Part shown: positions 23,601 to 36,500 of the stretch, piece by piece
Numbering within the stretch: position 1 is the stretch's first letter
How the letters are laid out: every line of letters begins with the position of its first letter
Origin: Allolobophora icterica
Lineage: Eukaryota > Annelida > Clitellata > Crassiclitellata > Lumbricidae
Assembly (NCBI GenBank): GCA_963556255.1
Contig: OY744604.1
Location: 72,204,779-72,268,778, forward strand
Direction of reading: 5' to 3'
DNA: 64,000 nucleotides
Notes under the pieces: generated by a model
What the model was told of the DNA's origin: nothing
What the model saw: only the letters and a program-made list of their open reading frames with translations
Database searches by the model: none
Made by a program: the position numbers and the translations under genes

Positions 23601-25877
23601 AAGGAGTAGTGAGGGAAGATTTCCAACAGGAGGGCGAAATCAATCTTAAGCAACTGTTGAGGGGAGCCAAACCAAATGAACTGGGTTTTGGAGGCATTAA
23701 GACAGAGACGATTTGAGGACATCCAGGAATGGAGAGACTTAGATAGAGACTCGATACGCTCAACTAAGTGCAATTGAGATAAATGAGACCCATGGACAAA
23801 AGCTTGCACATCATCAGCAAAGATATGACCAGTAGCTCCCGAGAGTGGGAAAAGAGAAGGAATGTCAGCCGTGTAGAGAATAAAGAGTAAAGGACCAAGT
23901 ACAGAGCCTTGAGGAACGCCCAGCTTAATGTGAATCCATTTTGTTCTAGAGTCGCCCGATATAATCATTTGGGTTCGTTCAGACAGATATGATCGAAACC
24001 AGCAAAGAGGAAGGCCCTGCAACCCATATGAAGTCTCAAGACGCTGAAGGAGAATACTATGATCTACCATATCAAAGGCTGCAGAAACATCGAAAAGAGC
24101 CAAGAGGCTAAGTTCAGCCCTGTGAACAGCAGAGTAGATTTCAGAGAGGAGAGAGAGGAGAGCAGTCTCAGTAGAATGATGAGCCCTAAAGCCTGATTGA
24201 TTAGCAGGAAGGAGTCCAGATTGCTCAAGATAAGGGAGGAGCTGAAGAGAGACAAGACGTTCAAGAGTCTTGGATAGGAAAGATAAATTGGAGATGGGAC
24301 GGTAATTATTGCAGAGATTAGTATCAAGATTAGGCTTTTTTAGCGAAGGAAAGACCAGAGCACGCTTCTGCGATGGAGGAATACACCCTTCGGAAAGCGA
24401 TCTATTAAATAGATAAACAAGAAAGGGAGCAAGGTCATCTAAAATGTCACTAATAACAAAAGGGGGTAGCGGATCGAGTTCACATGATTTAAGATTAACA
24501 GACGTTAATACTAAACGAAGGTCGAACTCTGAGATAGGACGAAAACTATCGAAGACAGTGGATGTAGATGTGAAGGTCGGAGGAGGAGCATCAGCTGTCG
24601 AAGCACGAAGTCGGTCGATCTTTGTGGAAAGCATTTCCTGAAACTCATCTGCAGTGAAAGATGGAGCTTCGGTAGAACGAGATGATCGCCCAAGGAGACC
24701 CGAGACAGACGACCACAAGCGTCTTGGATTTTTTCGTTGCGCAAGACTAGCTTTGGCTAGACATGTTGAGGTAATAATCTTTAAAACGTGAAGACGAAAT
24801 AGACTCAGCATCATAGGACATCGTTTTAAATTCACAGTTGACGCTGGTCATGTGGCGTATCCAGAAGTCAACGAGGTGCTATAGTTACCCTAAACAGGCC
24901 GTATCGTACATATCTGACCAACTTTTTACTTGGAATTGGTGAGCAACATAAAGGCTTCTTCTTTTTTGCGATTTTTAACGTCATGAAGATTCATTCCCAT
25001 TATTTACGCTTTTATACAAATGTTTTAATTAAAATGGTGTCTTAGTGTAAAGTCTGCGTTCTTTAAAGTGCTGATAAAACTGGCTGTCTCGAGAAATAGG
25101 ATAGAAAGTGTCGTTCCATTAGCCACACTATTCAAGCATTTCATAAAGTCTGGAGTAAAGAAGATTTGCAATTTAAGACGACGTAGCTTACCGTTGCGTC
25201 ACTCAACGACATGAGTTTTGCACGTTTAGCATTCTCATCTCGTTGGAAATCCGCTACAAGAGAAATGAATTCAATTATTCTTAAAACAATTGTTGCATAG
25301 AATTCTAAACCACAATAGAGACAAGTAGGCCTAACTGTATTGTAGCATGATGAAAATTTAGCATAACCATGCACAGAGCTGATCGTCTCGTGTACCTGCG
25401 TCCATAGGCGTAGCTACATTGAGGCAAGAGGTGGCAGTTGCCTCCTCTTGGTTTTATAAAGTTAAAAATTTTCCTTGGGTTATAGCCCTGCACCTAGGTG
25501 TTGCCTCCTCTTGAACGGTGAATCCTGGCCCAAGAGAAGAAATTTAAGAAGACATCCCAAAAAAGGTCATCAAAAAACGTCAACACATTTTTTGTCAATA
25601 TTTTTTGCCTCCTCTTGAAATTAAGTCTGGCTACGCTCCTGCCTGCGTGTACGTTACCGAATTATATACAAACAAATGGAAACTGCTATAAAACCGGCTA
25701 CGTAGGTCTGACTAGCAATACCAAGCGTTCGGGAAAAGTGAGTGCTGAATGAGTCATTGAAACGAGAAACCACTTGAAAGTGAACTATTAAATACTTCCT
25801 TGTATTAACTTACAATTTGAGCCTTCATCTGTTTCGTCGTCATTGCCGGATTCAGGTGATGTTCGTTTCTTCGACAT
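20611..25877 (-). CDS. F-box-like / beta-propeller-like protein, unit 3
   Basis: Predicted four-exon gene of 398 residues: exons 25814-25877, 25192-25253, 22521-22731 and 20611-21470; phases 1, 0, 1. Exon 1 begins MSKKRTSPESGNDDETDE, exon 2 contains FQRDENAKRAKL, and exon 3 is F-box-like (MQDLPIEVIESILF, KLVKSVWKEKADLV). The last exon keeps the VYDRNNMAKVKDVIPLPG and ACNVSNCVYVLN blade, but from the middle onward it is the most divergent copy (ends LMKFREGPSV), as if from an older paralogue. A possible extra 48-nt exon (21743-21790, acceptor CAG, donor GTAGGT, phase 1 to 1) would add 16 residues. Intron 2 holds a CR1 LINE (22882-24758) and intron 1 a hAT element (25403-25641). CRE pair at 26101-26124. 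The function, a possible SCF substrate receptor, is inferred from architecture only. Confidence 0.7.
21743..21790 (-). other. Possible 48-nt cassette exon in unit 3
   Basis: CAG acceptor, 48 nt open in phase 1 (GTTVTTTMLILKAIVY), GTAGGT donor. In unit 4 the matching 48 nt are also open but in a different frame, and in unit 2 the acceptor AG is lost and the shifted frame has a stop. A real exon is possible but weakly supported. Confidence 0.3.
22882..24758 (-). mobile_element. CR1-type LINE with open reverse transcriptase frame
   Basis: Minus strand, 5' truncated, in intron 2 of the unit 3 gene. A frame running from the 5' junction to 22940 encodes about 600 residues of a jockey-superfamily reverse transcriptase. 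Landmarks in order: NYRPISNLSFLSKTLERLVS, QSGFRAHHSTETALLSLL, motif A LALFDVSAAFDMVDHSIL, motif B GVPQGSVLGPLLFILY, motif C FADDVQAF, SKTQFIWFG, DLGVTLDSSLSFKDH, and the tail LHWLPLSARIKFKIL. The endonuclease part is absent (5' truncation). The 3' end has the AGGCGCTTTATAAATG segment and an ACAATACAATACAAT tail. GACAT lies at both edges. The unbroken frame suggests a fairly recent insertion, after units 2 and 3 separated. Confidence 0.9.
25403..25641. mobile_element. Short hAT-like MITE, 239 bp
   Basis: Ends CATAGGCGTAGCTAC and (reversed) CAGGAGCGTAGCCAG; flanking 8-mers CCTGCGTC and CCTGCGTG differ by one base. Several copies of TTGCCTCCTCTTG lie inside. The empty site is seen in unit 1 near 4275 (CTGCGTGTACATT). 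It lies in intron 1 of the unit 3 gene. Confidence 0.75.
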
Positions 25878-26100
25878 GGTATAAGGACAGTGTTATGATC
25901 TGCCTCTTGCCACAATCAACATCAATATTGCAAGAAATACTAATCGATTGTCGGTATCTGCTGAGAAATCTAACGAGAATAAGAAACTCAAGTGATTTTA
26001 CAAAAGGTTTAAATGGAATTGCTATGAAAGATTTTAAAATTATGTTCAACTTAAAGAATCAGTTGTTGGTTCTAGAGGAGCGAATCTTTAACATCAAATA

Positions 26101-26124
26101 TGACGTCTTGAAACTATGACGTCA
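26101..26124 (-). promoter_or_regulatory. Paired CRE/ATF sites, unit 3 promoter
   Basis: TGACGTC and TGACGTCA, 9 bp apart, 224 bp upstream of the unit 3 ATG. Confidence 0.68.
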
Positions 26125-26364
26125 CACAGCTCGCAAACAAGAGTCACAATAGACAGCGTCGCATATGATAATAATAAACACTAATGTAATTAATTCAAAA
26201 CGTCAAGTACGCAGTAAGATTACATTGAAACATGACAGTACAATTATTGCATGAAAGCATAATGCTGGAACAATTGGCCGACAACTGCGAAGCTTCCATG
26301 TTGCATTGTCGTAGAACGCGAAGGAAAAACAACCAGATTACTAGAGTGTGTTGCAGAACGTTAG

Positions 26365-26840
26365 GCATTAGATGCCTTTTCAATAAGCTATCGATCACAA
26401 TTTCTCAAAATGTCGGCTATGATTTCAGCTGAATTATCGTCAAAAACTGCTAGGAGTCATTAATAAGGTTTGGTCAAGTACATGCGTTGCCTTTAACTCT
26501 ATAACTCAGCACGCAGTGCTACTGTTGTAGCATTGTTGTTTGAGATTTAAGACCATGGACTTACGTTACCAAAGCATTTTGACAAACAACGTTCATATCG
26601 CAAAAGCATTGTCGATAATAATCTAATCTAAGATCTTCTATAGCTTCACTGTCTGAATGTTCAAAAATATTAGCCTAATCGATGGTTGCTACTAATTAAA
26701 ATCTTTGTGCAGTTCAAATTTCGGTATGAATCCGGTCAAAAGCCAAGAAGGGAGAAGACGTAGGCCTACACGGCGGTATCATAATCCTACAGTCTATAAA
26801 CGTCTGATGCCCATTAAAACAATAGTTGAAATTAAAGAGA
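26365..26840. repeat. Outer flank of unit 3, copy of 17641-18450
   Basis: Diverged copy of the unit 2 flank without the 345-bp insertion. No gene is seen. Confidence 0.75.
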
Positions 26841-26844
26841 GAGA

Positions 26845-27203
<359 letters not shown>

Positions 27204-27205
<2 letters not shown>

Positions 27206-27807
27206 TTCTTTTCTTCGTCGACTTCTTTCGTGATGAATGTTGACCCTCGAACTTTACAACTTTCCTAACTGAATCGGCGACGACGTCGATGACACATCTT
27301 CTCCAGTAAACAATAGCAACGCAAATTCAATACAAATATTATTTTATTATATCGACCAGAAGAGGGCGCTCGATGTCTACTCCAATGTCTATAAGGATAC
27401 ACTCATGCATGCATAGGGCGTCGCTCAGAGGGGTATCTGCGACGACTGAGTAGTCACGATCCCAGCTCTCACAAAAAGAAATTGGTGGGTCCTCTGCCCC
27501 ACTTTTATTACTCTGAACACAGCCTACAGGCAAGGACACCCAAAGCCATGTAGAATAAAGCTGTCTCTTTTTAGCCAAATAAAATTCAAGGGGCCACGTA
27601 ACCAATCTGAAATTTTAGAGGGAGTCTTTCCCCACTTTCATAGCAATGAGTGCTGAGTATAGTCTACAAAAACAGATGCAATTACCATAATGTGCGAATG
27701 TAACTAGAAAAGTGACTTTGCGATGACTTATGTGATCCTTGCTTGGAACTTCTCTGCAGAAGCCAAGGTCTCGCTCTCTTTCTGTATCAATCGATCTACC
27801 TAATATG
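27204..27807. other. Unassigned spacer
   Basis: No supported gene. A minus-strand frame at 27339-27605 shows no recognisable domain. Part of it (LLRGGTCC-type text near 27485-27535) weakly resembles 52995-53035, so a transposon relic is possible. Confidence 0.4.
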
Positions 27808-28739
27808 CAGGCCCGGATTTAGGCATGTGCACTATGTGCCAGTGCACAGGGGCCCCCACCACATAGAGGCCTCCACCACAAAGGTGCAAGAAATTTTTTA
27901 CTAATTATAAAATATTTCAGTAATGTGCATTGTGCACAGACACAATTTAACACAAATATCTAAAACAAAGAAAGTGTTAAAAAGTCAGAAGATAGTTTGT
28001 CTCGGGCATGAAGTAATGTCAAATTAGCGAAACTTTGCGTGTTTTCTTCTTCGCAAATTCGGTCACCAGATCCTCAAAGTTGATCTCACGCAGAATGTCA
28101 ACTTCTATGCTCATCAGAGCCAGATGGGACAACCGCTCATTCCCCATCGATGTGCGAAGTCTGTTCTTTTTGAGTTTCATTTTTGAGAATGAACGTTCCG
28201 CACTCCAGTATCTGACCATAAGCACCAGATACATGCGGAGTGCTATCTCCACATTAGGAAATGATCTCTGAACTTGTTTCTGGAGCATGAGCCGATATAT
28301 GAAATTCTAAATTCTGGGCTTTAATTCTGGCATACTATACTAGTTCTAGATTCAATGGCATGGCTGCCAAAACGTGTGTTTAATCTTGATAACTACTGTC
28401 ATGTTTCAATGTAATCTTACTGCGTATTTGTATTGGGCGTCCGCAGGAATTTTTCCAGAGGGGCAAAAAAATTTCTAGGGGGCAAAATTTTCTGGGGGGT
28501 AAAATTTTTGTAGAGGGATAAAATTACGTTTTTTGCATAAAATAGCTGACTTACTTCAATAATTGCTTTTTTGTATTGAAAATCGTGTTGGGACTGTTCA
28601 AATAATCATAAAATTCAAGATTATTTTATTTTCAAAATCCAGAGGGAAATGCCCCTTTACCCCCTCCGGACGTCCATGGTCCTATGGGCCTCCACCACAG
28701 CGGTGCACTGGGGCCTCCATCCAGGTTAATACGGCCCTG
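27808..28739 (-). mobile_element. Internally deleted hAT element with dimerisation domain
   Basis: Ends CAGGCCCGGATTTAGG and (reversed) CAGGGCCGTATTAACC; flanking 8-mers CTAATATG and CAAATATG differ by one base. A minus-strand frame (28019-28288) encodes the hAT C-terminal dimerisation domain, with SAERSFSKMKLKKNRLR and ERLSHLALMSIE. The rest of the transposase is missing. A shorter MITE (about 28432-28678) is nested inside. Confidence 0.88.
28432..28678. mobile_element. MITE of the CATGGGCGTCCGCAGG family
   Basis: Left part TTGGGCGTCCGCAGGAATTT and right end (reversed) CATGGACGTCCGGAGG. The interior (AAAATCGTGTTGGGACTGTT) matches 52639-52942. Ends are decayed and no clear duplication is seen. 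Confidence 0.7.
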
Positions 28740-28929
28740 CAAATATGTATCTAATTACCTGTGTTATTAATTACCTCTATACCTCTATTTCTCTATCTAT
28801 CTACCTATATCTATCCATCTAAGTATGTAAGTATTGGCCTATCCTTTATTAAAAAAAACCACCTGCTAGCCGCACTTTGGTGTACATAGTTCATCAAATT
28901 AATTTAAGCATATAACATCAGAATTACAA

Positions 28930-29480
28930 GGGTTTTACAGGCCGAGGAGTCGGCATTAGGTATAGTTCTATTGTGTGCCCTGGGCGCAGTGAGTATACGA
29001 CAGTTTTTTCTGGAGGCAACAACAGTAGGCCTACTGATGCTGGGTGGATTATGATGGCTGAGATAAGGTTAGAATCAGCTTTCTGGCAGAGTTGCTCGAA
29101 AGTAAGGTAGGGCTCCGGTAAAAATCGAGACCGATTGACTGAACCAATCGCCGCAATGATTGTTGCCTGAAGACGTGTACGACCATTTCCCCCACGTAGC
29201 CCAACCACGTTGGTGCCGCATACAACGTATACGCGACACTGTGGCTTCGCTTATCACATCACTCAGTGATTGGCCCGATAATCCATGGGCTTTAAGAACG
29301 CGGAGGGCATACATTGACTGCCTGGCCTTTAATTTTATATTATTTTTTACATGCATGTCGAAGTTGAATTGTTCTCTCATCGTAACACCCAAGACCTTCA
29401 GGTGCCCTACCCTGACACGACCCTGTATAACTTTGGCGGTATCCTCTTCCCGTCCCTTCCTATGTCGCCTAACGATCATT
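28930..29480 (-). pseudogene. LINE reverse transcriptase C-terminal fragment
   Basis: Minus-strand frames with VGHLKVLGVTMREQFNFDMH, then MYALRVLKAHGLSGQSL and, after a frameshift near 29205-29215, a tail with GALPYFRATLPE. This is the usual thumb/C-terminal layout of non-LTR reverse transcriptases. Non-functional. Confidence 0.7.
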
Positions 29481-29485
29481 TCCTG

Positions 29486-29930
29486 GATCTTTGAATGGTG
29501 CGAGACAGAGGAGTGTTCTATCGCCCTCCCTCTTTAACGTATTCATCAATTTGTTTGTTGTTCGACTGCGCCAACTTGATATAGGATGCCACATCATCTC
29601 CCTATTTATTGGCTGCCTGCATTACTCAGACGACATGTTGTTATTATGCCCATCTGTTAATAGGTTGCAAAACATGCTTGACCTATGTATGTCTGTTTCT
29701 AATGATTTGTCGCTGCAATTCAATCCTGCCAAGTCACATTGCATCGCTGTAGGTAAAGTTGGCTAAACTTGCAATTGCTCTCATGACTCTGAGGGACGCC
29801 TCGATTCCATGGGTGCAATCAATAAAATACCTGGGTGTGATGATTAACCATGGTAAATCGCTCAGTTTTAACCAGAACCTGTGAGACAGTCTTTCTTTTA
29901 CGCCTGTAATTGCATCTATGTAGGGCCTAC
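29486..29930 (+). pseudogene. LINE reverse transcriptase palm fragment, opposite strand
   Basis: Plus-strand frame RQRSVLSPSLFNVFINLFVV (motif B region), HYSDDMLLLCPSVNRLQNML (catalytic box reads YSDD instead of YADD) and NPAKSHCIAV, then a broken KYLGV-like text. It abuts the minus-strand fragment head to head at about 29483, so the junction is a rearrangement or a twin-priming inversion. Confidence 0.7.
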
Positions 29931-30165
29931 GACTGCACGTGCCAAAGATCTCAACGAGCTGGTTCAGCTATCCTTACAAGACAGCTAGGCCTATTGCTAA
30001 CCAATATTAACTTACGCCTCAGCCGTAGTTAAATAAATTATATGGTAAAACAGGAAGATGAACTGAACATATGTTGGAACTCTGTATATAGAAAGTTATT
30101 TGGTTTCAATAAATGGGAATCTGTAAAAGGCTTCATCTGTGGCCTTGGATGATTGGACTTGCATC

Positions 30166-30846
30166 CACTGGCGTCAACTTGTCCAAAATATTGGGGGATG
30201 GGGTCTTGACCAGAGGTGCAAAAAAACAAGTATTTTCTAGATGAAAAGTTGTTTTTTCGTTGTTTTTTCATTTTTTTCGTTTTTATGGTTTATGTTGTTT
30301 TGGTTGTTTTTAAGATTTTCAGATTTCGGATACGAAAAATCATGAAAAATGACACAAACAAGAGCTCCAACTCAGTTTACTTCAGTTGCAATTTCCGAAA
30401 ATTAAAAATCATTAAATCAATGTTATTAAAATAACTTCTACAAAAATAAGAAATTAATTTTTTAAACAGAAATTTTTTATGGTTTTCTTTTTTTCTTTTT
30501 TGTTTAAAACCAAAATCCGAAAACACTTTTTTCACCTCTGGTCTGTACAGTCAGCAGAGGCTTCCGGATTTACGTTAATGCGTATGAAATGGGGCTAAAT
30601 GTTTATATGTAAATTTGTTTCATATTGAAGATATTGAAGATAAAAATATATCTTTGTTTTATTATGAATTTCTGATAGTATTTCAGTTCTGTGTCTCTGT
30701 TTTTCTGTTTCTGAAGAAATTTGTCTATATTGAATGTATTTTAATATTTGAAGAAATTCTCCTCTCGATTTTTGGGAGGCATTGCCCCGGCTCCTCAATT
30801 ATTGGGGGGCACGTGCCCCGGCTGCCCCCCAGAGTCTACGCCTATG
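30166..30846. mobile_element. hAT-like element, 681 bp, with nested MITE
   Basis: Ends CACTGGCGTCAACTT and (reversed) CATAGGCGTAGACTC; perfect 8-bp duplication CTTGCATC (30158-30165 and 30847-30854). The interior has AT-rich sequence and a GGGGGGCACGTGCCCC palindrome near the right end. No transposase. It contains the element at 30211-30540. Confidence 0.87.
30211..30540. mobile_element. Nested MITE, 330 bp
   Basis: Ends CAGAGGTGCAAAAAA and (reversed) CAGAGGTGAAAAAAG. Flanking 8-mers GTCTTGAC and GTCTGTAC share six of eight bases. Very T-rich interior. Confidence 0.7.
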
Positions 30847-31203
30847 CTTGCATCACATTATTGAGGCGCCGCATGATGTTCTATTGGTGATTAGCTCGTT
30901 CAACTTCTAACCTTCTCCAGAATATCTTATGGTTACTTTGGAAAGCATTTCCTTTATGCTTCCGAACTCGTTGTCATTTTGAATAGCAAATCTAGTTTCA
31001 TAGGCTAACTGACACTTACGATCATTTTCCTAGTTTGCGTTTGAAGTTGTTTAATTTTCGTAGTTTGTGCTTTGAAATTCTGTTTACGTAGCATGTATGT
31101 TGTACTAGGCCTACTGTGACATTTGACTTATTCTTTGTGCCTCGGGGCGTACTAAAGTGCTCATTACCAGATCGCTGTTAACTGATAGAATTAGGATGTA
31201 CGT

Positions 31204-31843
31204 TAGGGTGGAGTGAAAAAAATGAAAATTCTAGAAAATGATCGTAATAGTGATGAATAGATGCCTTTTGGTATAGTTAGTTTTCATGCAAAATATTTCT
31301 TTTAAATTCGTTCGGGAAGATGTGCCCCAACGAGTCTTAAAATAAAAATTTCTTTGAAAAAATGTCAAATTTAGGAAAATTTCTAATTTTTTAAAATAAT
31401 TTAAAAACATTAACTGTAAGTGTTTAGGCATTTAATTATGACGTATTTAATTACCATACAAGAAAAAAATTATAAAATCTGCTTTCTAGAATGTGCCTCA
31501 ACGAGTTTTAAAATTTGACATTTTTCACAAATTTGTCAAATTTTGAAACAATTGTATAAACTTAAAAAAAATTAAAAACGCCATCTGTAATATTGTTTAA
31601 GCATGATGTATTTAATGACCATGCAAAATAAAATTAATAAATGATTGTATGTTAGCAATATTACATAAACAATAAACAACCCCAACAGACTGTACTTGTT
31701 AATCACTGATATTGAGTCAATACTTATATTATTCCATTGATTTAACTCGATTGAAATTCTGCTTTTGTATTAAAACAAGGCATTAGTTCCCGTGAACTAT
31801 TACGATCATTTTCTAGAATTTTTTGTTTTTTCACTCCACCCTA
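31204..31843. mobile_element. Non-autonomous hAT-like element, 640 bp
   Basis: Nearly palindromic ends: TAGGGTGGAGTGAAAAAA on the left, its reverse complement on the right, extending about 45 bp to GAAAATGATCGTAATAGT. Perfect 8-bp duplication ATGTACGT (31196-31203 and 31844-31851). Inside, ACGAGTYTTAAAAT and TTGTCAAATTT motifs recur. No coding capacity. Confidence 0.92.
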
Positions 31844-32075
31844 ATGTACGTGTAGCTGTCGTGTGCATACTTAACCATTTTATCTATGGAGTGTCGTGGC
31901 TTTAGTTTAGATATTGCTATAAGCTTAATATCTGTCTGTCTGTCTGTCTATCTATTTATATCTCATTCTTGCACTTGTAGATCGAAAACATCATTTTTCG
32001 TGAAACAAATAGTAGTCAATAACTGTTACAACCCAACCAATGAAGGGTTAGGTAATTTTTTAAGCAGTCAAAACT

Positions 32076-33280
32076 TAATAAAGAAATCAGTTCTGTTATT
32101 CGCTGACAAAGCACATGAGCTCCTCTGCAGTGGGTTCGGCCAATAATTTACTACCCTCGCTTTCAAAACCAAGCCACCACACGCTCCCAAGTAAACCCGC
32201 GCAACGAATAAATGCAGAGAGCAGAAAACTTCTGGGGATAGGGTAATATTTTGTCGACGTTAATAATTTAGCGCCGAAATAATATAGGCCTACATGTACG
32301 GTAACAATAATATTACAGAAGCCTATTATAGAAAGATAGATAGATAGCCAGATAGATACAAAACTAATCACTACTTCTTAACGTGGTAAAGGCTCTACAA
32401 TCTACATAACATCCTGGAAACGAAATATTATGCCCTAATAGATGTGGTCTATAGTCAATGGCGAGCCGATTTATTAAGTTCAGGAAATGGACAAAAATCG
32501 CAGCAATAAAGCGATTCTTGCGTCAAGAGCAGCAGCGCAAAATAATGACTTATGCCGAAAGACGCTAAACCGATTTCAGCGACTCAGTCCGAATGCAAAG
32601 CCCTCGAAGTCCGAAATGTTACGCGTGGTTGATGATGAGTCACCCGAGGCAGAAAGCGATGGGTGGCTGCCGACGGTGTCAGATTACTGCTTCTGATGAA
32701 TCTTCGGAGAGGGGAGGAAAACAAATAGGACCGTTGAAGCAATACCGAATCGAAACAACAGAGGCTTTGATCTTAAATGAAGAATGAACTCGATGCTTTT
32801 CTGCGACTTTCAGGTTCACACAGCGCGTCCTCACGCAGTGGCATAATTAAGAAATTCCGGCAATTCACCAGTTATACCGATGAGCCTTCTGGGTCCTCCT
32901 TCCCAAATAATAATCAGGCTCTCAGCGGCCCGCTCTTTGATATTTGGGCTCTCAATCTTCAGTTGGTCAAGGGGCGATATGCGCGGACTTCCACGGTCCA
33001 GTATGGAAGTCTTGCTGTTGTAGGTCCATCCTGTTGTAATAAATTGCGTAAATGAAGTATACTCAGCCGCTCTTTGCCTCTTTTCCGTAATAGCTTAGAC
33101 CATTCTGTTCGATCGCGGTCTCATTCATTGTTCTACGCTTCTAATGAGTCTCTCTTAAAGAGGCGCCATATAGATTCCTCATTACAAGTACAATAACTTC
33201 TTCAATTTCAAACAATCCTTATTCTTAATTTTGCGTAAATAATTAAAAAAACCTACTCAATTGTTGAGCATATAATATAC
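32076..33280. repeat. Flank of duplicated unit 4 (copy of 1-1240)
   Basis: Paralogous to 1-1240 and carries the same CR1 3' end relic (32950-33185, frame GRYARTSTVQYGSLAVVGPS). A 69-codon frame at 32487-32696 has no recognisable domain and is broken in unit 1. Confidence 0.75.
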
Positions 33281-33519
33281 AGAACATCGGGATCGGACAT
33301 GACGAAACATCCCCTATTACAAGTAAGAGCAGTATTTTTAAATAAAGCGCATGAAGCCAACTAGAAGGAAATTATTTTTTAAGTGAAGTAGTTATCCAGA
33401 CAATCTATGTCTCAAACAGAAAAAGTATTTCAAAACAGTTCTTTAAAATTATAGGCAATAGTTACTAAGATACGACAATTACACGAAATACCCAGTTCGT
33501 CAACATTCAGTCCAGTGCT

Positions 33520-36500
33520 TTATTCCTCTGTGAAACGGAAGATAGTTAAAGCATTACCTACAACAGCAACTAACTCATTTCTTTCTCTGTTGCAGTGCAC
33601 TCTGCTGGAGACAATGGCAATGCCCTCATCAAGCTTAGAACAATTGAAATCCAGATGATTAAATTCAGAATCTAAAAGTTCCATTCTGTTGAGCTGATTG
33701 GTTAGCAACAAGCGTCCATAAATGTCCGCATGATAAACATTCGTATAGGCGCAAAGTGATGACTGATGTCGGCGTAGAATAGTGCCATCCATATCGACCT
33801 CCGTTAAATTTGTTTGCTTTTGGTCATTACATGAAACTACGACAAAGTTTCCATTTGATTTCGGAAAAATTCCGCGGAAAGGCGAAAAATCTCTGGACAA
33901 CCTGATTTCATGCTGCAATGAGCCATTCGCATTATAAATCCTTATTGCGGGAAATAGTTCACTTCCTTGGCTTCTTAGCCACCTTGAAAAGATTAAGCTA
34001 CCACTGGAAGTTACGGAAAGAGTTGGATTTGACAGCCACGAGTCGTTAATCAATGTTGAAATTTTAAACTTGTCTTCATCATCTTTCGTAATGCTCAGGA
34101 TTGAAATGTGATAATATTTTTTCAAGTTAAGTACATACAAACAGTTTGACACGTTGCAAGCTGCTATGTCCTTTGGTTCTGTTCCTGGTAGCGGGATGAC
34201 ATCTTTCACCTTTGCCATATTGTTGCGGTCGTACACTTTAACAGAGAAAACCCCAACGTGTGATTTGTAGAGAATACATATTTCATCTTTTGTTGTAGTT
34301 ATTCCGTAGATGTTCAACCGGAGTGGAAACTGATGTAAAATTTCCAAACGAATCGTCGGCGAAGCTAAAAACATATTTTTACTGTCTTACACCAATTGCG
34401 CAAAATAATGACATATTAGTGTTAATTACATATTCTCTAAAAAGGCGAAATAGACTTATGAAATACACGCATCTTTTGTGAAAAACTATTCATAAACTGG
34501 AGTGTCTGTATTAATTGTACATGTACCACAAGTGTGAAGCAGAATGTACAAAAACCTGACACTTGAAAATTGCACACGGAATTAATGGATTGCTGTGAGT
34601 ACACTAGCTTCCAGAGTCGAGCGAGACATTAAGTGAACATATTACGAGGAAATTAATAACTGGGGTTGTTCAAATCACACTGAACAACATCTATACACTG
34701 CTAAATAGCACCACTAGGCATTAATCCAGACTTTAAGCCAGACTGCATAAATCGCACACACAGACTGCCTTTTAGAGTTAAGAGTAATATTCTAGTATTC
34801 TTTGATGACAACTTACTGTACAAAATTTGCATTGAAAATGAGATTGTTGGCGGTGATGGTGGTTCTTTACAAAGAACATGCGCTCTTAGCATAGTCTTTT
34901 ATGTCTACGAAACGTGGAATTTAATAAAGGCTGGATGTTAGAAATACACTGTTACAGAAGAATGCGACAATTAGGCTGGTGAAAAAACCAAAAAATCGAA
35001 GTTAGATGACACAACACAAGAGATCATCCTGAAGTCGTAATTCGTGTCTGATCGATTAATATGAAACAGAAAGAGAAATGAGTGATGAGGAGTATGAAAG
35101 GAATCATGTCAACGTAGTTTTTGGAACATAGATGACACGTGGAAAATTTGAATACTCATGTAGATCAGGTAGCCATGATAATATTCTGCTGAACTGGAGA
35201 AAACTAAAATCACTAACACCTCATGCTAGCTTAAGAATTACTCACTGACTGCAATTCTAAGTTCAGGTCTTCGTTTATCGCACTCATCAAATTAAGCGAC
35301 TGTTTATCGCTAATGAACTAACCAGTATCGTCCAGAATCCTGTGGACTTCATTTCGGAAGAAGTTGGCCCCAAGGATGTTGCTCCATTGCACACAGACAG
35401 TTCCGAGTCTACTTATCACAAGATCAGCTTTTTCCTTCCACACACTTTTGACCAGCTTCATACTTTTCACTTCCATAACAACGGCTTCAAAGAGGATGTT
35501 CTCAATTACCTCGACTGGTAGATCTTGCATCTACAGGCAAAAGTTAAAAGATATAAAATTTCTTTAAACACTTCATAAGAACTCCTCAGCATGAAATAAA
35601 CAAAATGGAAGGATCTTTAAGATCTGTAAACACCACAGCAATCTAAATAGAGGAGGCTTTCGAGCATCAACATACGTTGACAGGTAAAGGTCACTTAAAA
35701 CGTGAAGACGATATGGACTCAGTACTTAGTCAGTATCACAGGACATCCATTTTACTTCACAGTTGACTCTGGTTAAGTAGCGTTTCCAGAGGTCAACAAG
35801 GGGACCAGTAAGCCTAAACAGGCCGTAGCTATCTAGGCCAACTGTTTGCCTTGAATTAGTAAGCAACATAAAAGCTCCTTTTTTCTTGCGATATTTAATT
35901 AGCTATGAAGATTCATTCCAATTATTTACCTTTTGGCCAATTTAATAGATAAATTGCTGTTTTTATGCTGCATTCTTTAAAGTGCTGATAAAACTGTTTG
36001 ACTTGAGAAACAGGATAGAAAATGTCAGTCTATAGGCCTAAACCACACTATTCAAGCAATTCACAAAGTTTTGATTAACTCTTTCGCAGCCATATTGTTT
36101 TTGATAAATTTCACCATAATGAGTTTATATGAATACAAACACTTAAAATCTGTAGAAACATAGACATGTCCTATATCATTTTTTCGGTATTTTATTCCTG
36201 AACAATATTCTGTATGGAAAAGATGACCAATTATTGTGTTTGCCTCAAAGTTTAAAAATATATGAATTATTTTTTAAAATAAAAAACACAATTATAACAT
36301 TAAAAATTCATAAAAAATCTAAGAACAGAGTAACATGTAATAAAAACACTTCTAAATGTAGCCAATTTTATGGCAAACTTATAACAATGGGTGAAGGGCT
36401 AAAAAAAGTGAATTTTGACCATAAATTAGATTATATTTCTTTCACCCCATGATATGGCATTGGCCCACGCAACGGTTAGTTCGGTGATGTAGCCGTCTTT

